A stretch of 12,660 nucleotides of DNA from Temnopleurus reevesii (lineage: Eukaryota; Echinodermata; Echinoidea; Temnopleuroida; Temnopleuridae): positions 86,475-99,134 of the forward strand of contig BQKZ01001441.1 of NCBI GenBank assembly GCA_036244855.1. The letters are read 5' to 3'. Shown piece by piece: positions 9,064-12,660 of this stretch (positions within the stretch are counted from its first letter, which is position 1; each line of letters opens with the position of its first letter). A program made the position numbers and the translations under genes. The notes beneath the pieces were generated by a model. The model did no database searches. It was not told where the DNA came from and saw nothing but the letters and a program-made list of their open reading frames with translations.

Positions 9064-9252
9064 TCAATGAATAAAAAAAATGAAATCGGACAAACCAGAG
9101 GTGATATGCAAAAGAAAACCCTTAAAACAATCAGAGAGTCTCAAATAAGATTTTGTGCTTCCTTCGACAATTTTGCTAAACATGTTAATGAAAAAAATCA
9201 TCAGGCTCTATATTCTAACCCCAGGGTGCGCGCAAAATATTATTTCAAATAA
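9064..9252 (+). CDS. candidate terminal exon, function unknown
   Basis: A long C/T-rich tract (CTCTCTCACCCACC then nine T) ends in AG at 9062-9063, one of the best acceptors in the window. The frame continues from TCA, includes an ATG at 9067 and runs to TAA at 9250-9252, giving 62 residues. The peptide is hydrophilic and Lys/Arg/Asn-rich with no membrane segment; the middle (F-C-A-S-F-D-N-F-A-K-H-V-N) could be helical. An AATAAA polyadenylation-type hexamer overlaps the stop codon (9248-9253). A competing reading starts after the acceptor at 8942 and stays open in another frame to TAA at 9072-9074, with a hydrophobic A-A-S-I-V-F-G-A-A-L segment. Both cannot be coding in full. No family recognised. 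Confidence 0.3.
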   Translation, partial: SMNKKNEIGQTRGDMQKKTLKTIRESQIRFCASFDNFAKHVNEKNHQALYSNPRVRAKYYFK

Positions 9253-9312
9253 ACTGGAATGGCGCTTTTTATTTTACGCAACTATACATCATTTAGGTAA
9301 TTCAATCACTTA

Positions 9313-9430
9313 AGCCCCCTTCACACATACACGGTAAGCAACACGGATGAACACGGTTCATCGTTTCGTGATGAACCGTGTTGCATCGTGTAGACACCGT
9401 GTAGACACCGTGTACCATCGTGTAGACAGC
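9313..9430. mobile_element. long hairpin with 11-bp repeats, possible MITE end
   Basis: The arms 9328-9362 and 9370-9403 pair over about 35 bp with a few mismatches and single-base gaps; the innermost 13 bp (AACACGGTTCATC) are perfect around a 7-bp loop. The right arm leads into a CGTGTAGACAC repeat of 11-bp period (9387, 9398, a variant at 9409, again at 9419). The left flank GCCCCCTTCACAC resembles the ends of many animal MITEs as I recall them. I did not find a clear matching terminal repeat on the right, so the element may be truncated. Confidence 0.5.
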
Positions 9431-10344
9431 ATGTTGCCAAGATGTATCGCCATGTTTGCACCGTGTGTCCACTTTCTTGCTTCTAGTTGGTACAGACTTT
9501 TTTTTCTAATTTTTATCTACATATTTACTCTGGTGAGTAGCAATAGGCGATTTTAATTGCTCATGATGCTTGTAGAAGTCAAAAATTTTATCTCACATCA
9601 GGCTAAAATGGATTTAGTTAAATTACGAAAAGTTATCATTACAAACAAACGGATTTAACTAGAATATTTTAGTTGATGCCGGGTGGTAATAAGATAAGAG
9701 GTTTTTTTTACATCTTGACGCCCCTCTTACAGTAAATAACAAGAGCTAGCAAGCAAAGGGTGTGCTGTTGGGGGGATTTAATTTTTTTCGCCCTAATAAT
9801 TTGCGCCTCTTTGCCCTTTGATTTCTAAATGCTTATTTTCCCACACACATGATACACGGGCCACCCGGTTCCAGTTACCAATCGCTAAGGTCAAATAAGG
9901 TTATTGCCCGATCTGCCAGCTGTGAGGTAGGGCGGAGGAGGGGCTGGCGATGCAAAGCCTTCTCCCTCTATTCAATATACCTATAAAGAATAAGTATCAA
10001 CATTTCATGGCCAACAAGAGTATTTGCAAAAGTTAAAATGCCTGTATTTTCATCAAACTGTAAAAGTGTACATATGAATAGAATTAGAACTCTGGAAGAT
10101 CTGACATCTTTTAATGATTTTTTTATAAAATAATAAGAATTTTACATTATCAAGATTATGGAAACGTGTTAGANACTTCCTGTAGCATTATCAATTATGT
10201 ATTGATTATTATTGATAACTGTTTTGATGCTTAATTTAACACACTTCATTTATCTTAACTTTTCATAAATCATATCAAAGGCATATTTCTCCTTTTGATT
10301 TCTTCGAGACAATTTGGAATTTTCATCTCATAATTGAAAGTCGC
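9431..10344. other. non-coding stretch
   Basis: No supported gene. G-rich sequence at 9929-9946 (TAGGGCGGAGGAGGGG). One ambiguous base at 10174. The rest is AT-rich with stops in all frames. Confidence 0.55.
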
Positions 10345-10469
10345 CGTAACAGACTATTTTTTTCTGTAAAATTATGTCAAACGCCAATGCAGTGCTCCTC
10401 TGTAATGCTATCGAAATCGGAACCAGCTTATAAATGTCCGCGCAGTTCAATAGATGACGTACGGATCAA

Positions 10470-10676
10470 TTCGTCCGTGTTTTCCCAAAGTGACGGGAGC
10501 CAGAGGGTATTTTGTACACAAAATGAGTTACAAATCCATTCAAACGTACGTGTCCTTTTATAGCATTAACACAGTGTTTGATAGGATGCCCGTTGAATTG
10601 GCGCTATGTCGGGATTTATTTTTCTTCATGCAACAATACACTTTGGCTCCCGCCACTTTGTGAAAACACGGACAAA
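10470..10676. repeat. foldback inverted repeat, full copy
   Basis: The arms 10470-10511 and 10635-10676 are reverse complements at 37 of 42 positions and enclose a 123-bp spacer. They contain GTCCGTGTTTTC and GGGAGCCA. Located in the intron downstream of the exon at 10738-10879. If transcribed it would form a stable RNA hairpin. A MITE-like origin is inferred from structure only. Confidence 0.75.
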
Positions 10677-10737
10677 CTGTCCCATGACACACTTTATGCT
10701 GCGGAAATGCTATAGATTACATCGTTTTAAAACTTAC

Positions 10738-10879
10738 CGTTCTATGTGATAAGACATCCAAAAAACGTTGCTTATTTCAACTTCCACATCCGGGTTACTG
10801 AAGTCTTCACTGGACCACGTGCATAGCAGCAAGGTTCCATTTGAACTACGGCATTGTGGGATAGACTCGGCCAATCCAT
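10738..10879 (-). CDS. internal coding exon, copy B of a duplicated exon
   Basis: The acceptor CAG has its AG at 10881-10880; the donor GTAAGT is at 10737-10732. The exon is 142 nt, as in copy A, with 140 identical bases. The two differences are near the 3' end: an ACA to ATA change (Thr in A, Ile in B) and the last base before the donor (CA in A, CG in B), which alters the split codon. In this copy a TGA lies in frame just upstream of the acceptor and TAA overlaps the donor, so the open frame fits the splice sites closely. Cysteines, the N-G-T sequon and the C-T-W-S-S motif are all kept. The gene lies on the minus strand; its other exons were not identified. The ORF at 12117-12419 is upstream on the same strand, but its possible phase-0 donor does not fit the phase-1 acceptor here. 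Confidence 0.65.
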
Positions 10880-11091
10880 CTGCGTGTCAATACAAACACA
10901 AAACATAGGCGGGTTTAATAATATATTCGAGCTCAATAATAATATAAATGATTATAATATGCGATTTTTTTTCTTTATATAGTGCTTTACCAGTTCCCAT
11001 AGCAACTAACCAAAGCGCACACGATAGTATTACCCGGTCATTGGAGTCATAGCAAGTCGCCTGGCAAGGTGCTCGCTGCTAAACCAACCAC

Positions 11092-11280
11092 ATGACGGTT
11101 GTTTCCTATGCGTTTCTTCACACAAAGGTTGCTTTAGACGACCCGAAAACTTGCCCGATGCTTGTTGGACATAGCAAAAGTATTATATGCAAATTCGATT
11201 CCAAGCATTGTGCTTCGATTATAAGTAACCGGTCGAAGGAATACTACGTAACTACGGTCGTTGACGAGAAGCTGGCATAA
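11092..11280 (+). CDS. small ORF at the edge of the duplicated segment, doubtful
   Basis: ATG frame of 62 codons to TAA. About 65% of codons start with a purine, and composition is less AT-rich than the flanks. The first ten or so codons lie in the duplicated segment; copy A has AAG in place of the ATG and then runs into unrelated sequence. The minus strand is open over the same bases (11134-11349), in codon register, so the purine bias does not firmly decide the strand. No recognised domain, no signal peptide. Confidence 0.2.
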   Translation: MTVVSYAFLHTKVALDDPKTCPMLVGHSKSIICKFDSKHCASIISNRSKEYYVTTVVDEKLA

Positions 11281-12116
11281 ATTTGAATATATTAGTAAAC
11301 TGACCTTTAAACAACTTTGCTCGTTAGGTAAATGAACAGAAAATCCCATAATGCTATTTTCTGTTCCTATGCATTCCAGGTAATATTTGATGAATTCTGA
11401 TGATCATAATTTTTGCCTGAAATCTTGTATATTGAGTAATAAGATTTTCCGCACGCAAAGAGGAAAAAGATAATGTATTTTTACCCATTTATTCTTGGAA
11501 TTTCAAGTTCATCAGTAACTTTAACCCATTGACTACTGAATTATGTAATACCAGGGAGGTGTCATGAATGTGAAACACCTGGTCAAATTCAAAAGATGAA
11601 TAATACATAGGGCGATCCTTTGATGTCCGAGGTTCCATGCCGCCAAATACGACTGGAGTGATTTTAAGATATCAACCGATCTAAAAATTTAGGATGCGCA
11701 GTAAATTTAGGGTAAAAGTGCACACAAGTTACAAATGTGCAGTTGTATTAATAATAATTTTGGAACATAATCTTACTTTACAAGTCTCACTGTGTATTAT
11801 TTATTGAGATATAACTAAGAAACTGTAATTTACATGGACTCTTTTTGCTACAGATTTAAGTGTTTTCCGATTACTTACGATCGTTGTATTTTCATATTTA
11901 TATATTAAGATATTGTTTTAATTCAAATACCTTAAGGCCATTCGTGCCCAATAATGCCCACTTGTAGAAATCATTGTTTTAATTCATGCAAATTCTGGTC
12001 GCTGGTACCAAATTTCACTTAATCTGTTTGCTTATTTATGTGCGGTACCCTGTTCAGCGAGAACCTGAGAAAATATAATTACCATCACAATAAAGCTTAT
12101 TGTTAACGAATAATGG
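11281..12116. other. non-coding stretch
   Basis: No gene supported; AT-rich with frequent stops. A small perfect stem (ACAATAA, three-base loop, TTATTGT) lies at 12087-12103, just downstream of the minus-strand ORF's stop. On the minus strand TTTTCTCAG near 12066-12075 would be a fair acceptor if that gene continued. Confidence 0.5.
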
Positions 12117-12419
12117 CTATTCTAGCAACGGGTTTAGTGATTGTTCCCCGTCCTGATGAAGCGTTTTAGGAAGCACATATTTGCCAGCATTTTTGTCATT
12201 CTTTAAGACGCGGCTTGGCCGGATGCTAGATCTGAGGCGAGCGCTTACTTGTGACTCCAGTTCACTTCCTATCTCCTTGGGAGGATATAGCACTCGAAGA
12301 GAATCGTTTAGAATCTGATCCAGCTCAGCCGGTGTAATATCATATTTGGAACCCCGCATATTAGATCCGAAGGGACCAGATATGCTGAGTCGTCTGGTAT
12401 TTTTGGTCCCCGGAGCCAT
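12117..12419 (-). CDS. 100-aa protein or first exon, function unknown
   Basis: The best single ORF in the window. The frame is open from an in-frame TAA at 12495-12497 to TAG at 12117-12119; the ATG at 12419-12417 is chosen because it has A at -3 and G at +4 (good Kozak context), and the upstream codons start only from a TTG. The 100-residue product is hydrophilic, with a basic Ser/Arg/Gly-rich N-terminus (T-R-R-L-S, a possible kinase site), a probably helical middle (residues about 28-43, T-P-A-E-L-D-Q-I-L-N), a Y-P-P-K-E turn, then a basic Ser/Arg segment. No signal peptide or membrane segment. GC content is clearly above the flanks. A good donor (CAA followed by GTAAGC at 12248) after residue 57 could make only the first part coding, phase 0. 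I cannot name the family. Confidence 0.5.
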   Translation of the reverse strand: MAPGTKNTRRLSISGPFGSNMRGSKYDITPAELDQILNDSLRVLYPPKEIGSELESQVSARLRSSIRPSRVLKNDKNAGKYVLPKTLHQDGEQSLNPLLE

Positions 12420-12644
12420 TCTGCTGCTCTCTCGACCCGGTATTTCATTTGGTACCCCACCAAGTAGCAAAGATACAATTAGGCTCGTGCGAGATTATTC
12501 AAATGATAATAAGTTTACTATAAGTTTTGTTATGTAAGATGTCATAGAAGTGAGTGCCAACAATTTCTTTAGTCACAGCTTTATGCAACGAGTAGAGCAC
12601 ATAACAAAGTAGGGGGGGGGTTGCTGCAGATCAACTGCCACTGT

Positions 12645-12660
12645 GGGGGGGGGGGGGGGG
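12645..12660. repeat. poly-G run at the window edge
   Basis: Sixteen G reach the last base, and nine more G lie at 12612-12620. Likely a point where assembly or sequencing stalled; the true length is unknown. Confidence 0.9.

Larger units (their letters stand above)
10345..11116. repeat. duplicated segment, copy B (partner 1806-2508)
   Basis: Same-orientation partner of copy A. Differences include a 24-bp stretch present here at about 10652-10675 and missing in A, a four-base insertion near 10546, and an expanded AT-rich stretch around 10917-10965. The block covering the exon is essentially identical; the acceptor-side flank is clearly more diverged. Confidence 0.92.

Noticed and set aside
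12150..12175. CTGATGA followed by a GAAG segment, suggesting a hammerhead ribozyme core
   Set aside because: The GAAA core partner and the flanking stems are absent, and the stretch is antisense of the 100-aa ORF.
12120..12419. Axonemal dynein light-intermediate-chain-like motif in the 100-aa ORF
   Set aside because: Only a short I-L-N...P-P-K-E pattern is reminiscent; the rest does not fit, so no name was assigned.

Overview
The window looks like nuclear DNA of an animal, most likely a marine invertebrate. It is AT-rich, with very low coding density, intron-like splice signals (long T or pyrimidine tracts ending in AG, and GTAAGT donors), decayed ORFs, minisatellites, foldback repeats and homopolymer runs. 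There are no ribosome binding sites, operons, CRISPR array, recognisable tRNA or rRNA. The phylum cannot be fixed from this sequence. Single N bases at 2765 and 10174 and a terminal poly-G run point to a draft assembly.

Layout. 1-1800: mostly empty, with one possible plus-strand terminal exon (883-1082) and an ambiguous ORF region (1255-1565) beside a small CpG-rich spot. 1806-2508: first copy of a ~0.7-kb duplicated segment carrying a minus-strand 142-nt exon and, in the intron after it, a foldback repeat. 3000-3500: G-rich tract and a 32-bp minisatellite with octamer-like motifs. 3767-3899: candidate plus-strand terminal exon. 4400-6020: simple repeats, an inverted repeat carrying CACGTG, and a GAT/GGT microsatellite. 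6561-6990: a 128-bp minisatellite rich in TGACCT half-sites. 7030-8062: tandem duplication holding two independently broken copies of one ~120-codon ORF. 8943-9430: candidate terminal exon, then a long hairpin with 11-bp repeats (MITE-like). 10345-11116: second copy of the duplicated segment, again with the 142-nt exon. 12117-12419: the best complete ORF, minus strand, 100 aa, function not recognised. 12645-12660: poly-G at the window edge.

The strongest new observation is the exon pair at 2173-2314 and 10738-10879. Both have the same splice boundaries and the same open frame, with 140 of 142 bases identical, although the acceptor-side flank has diverged clearly. The exon length is not a multiple of three and its flanking introns have different phases, so both copies cannot sit directly next to each other in one reading frame. 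This suggests tandem paralogous genes or mutually exclusive exons on the minus strand. I see no evidence for a coherent new multi-gene system; most of the window is intron, intergenic DNA and repeats.
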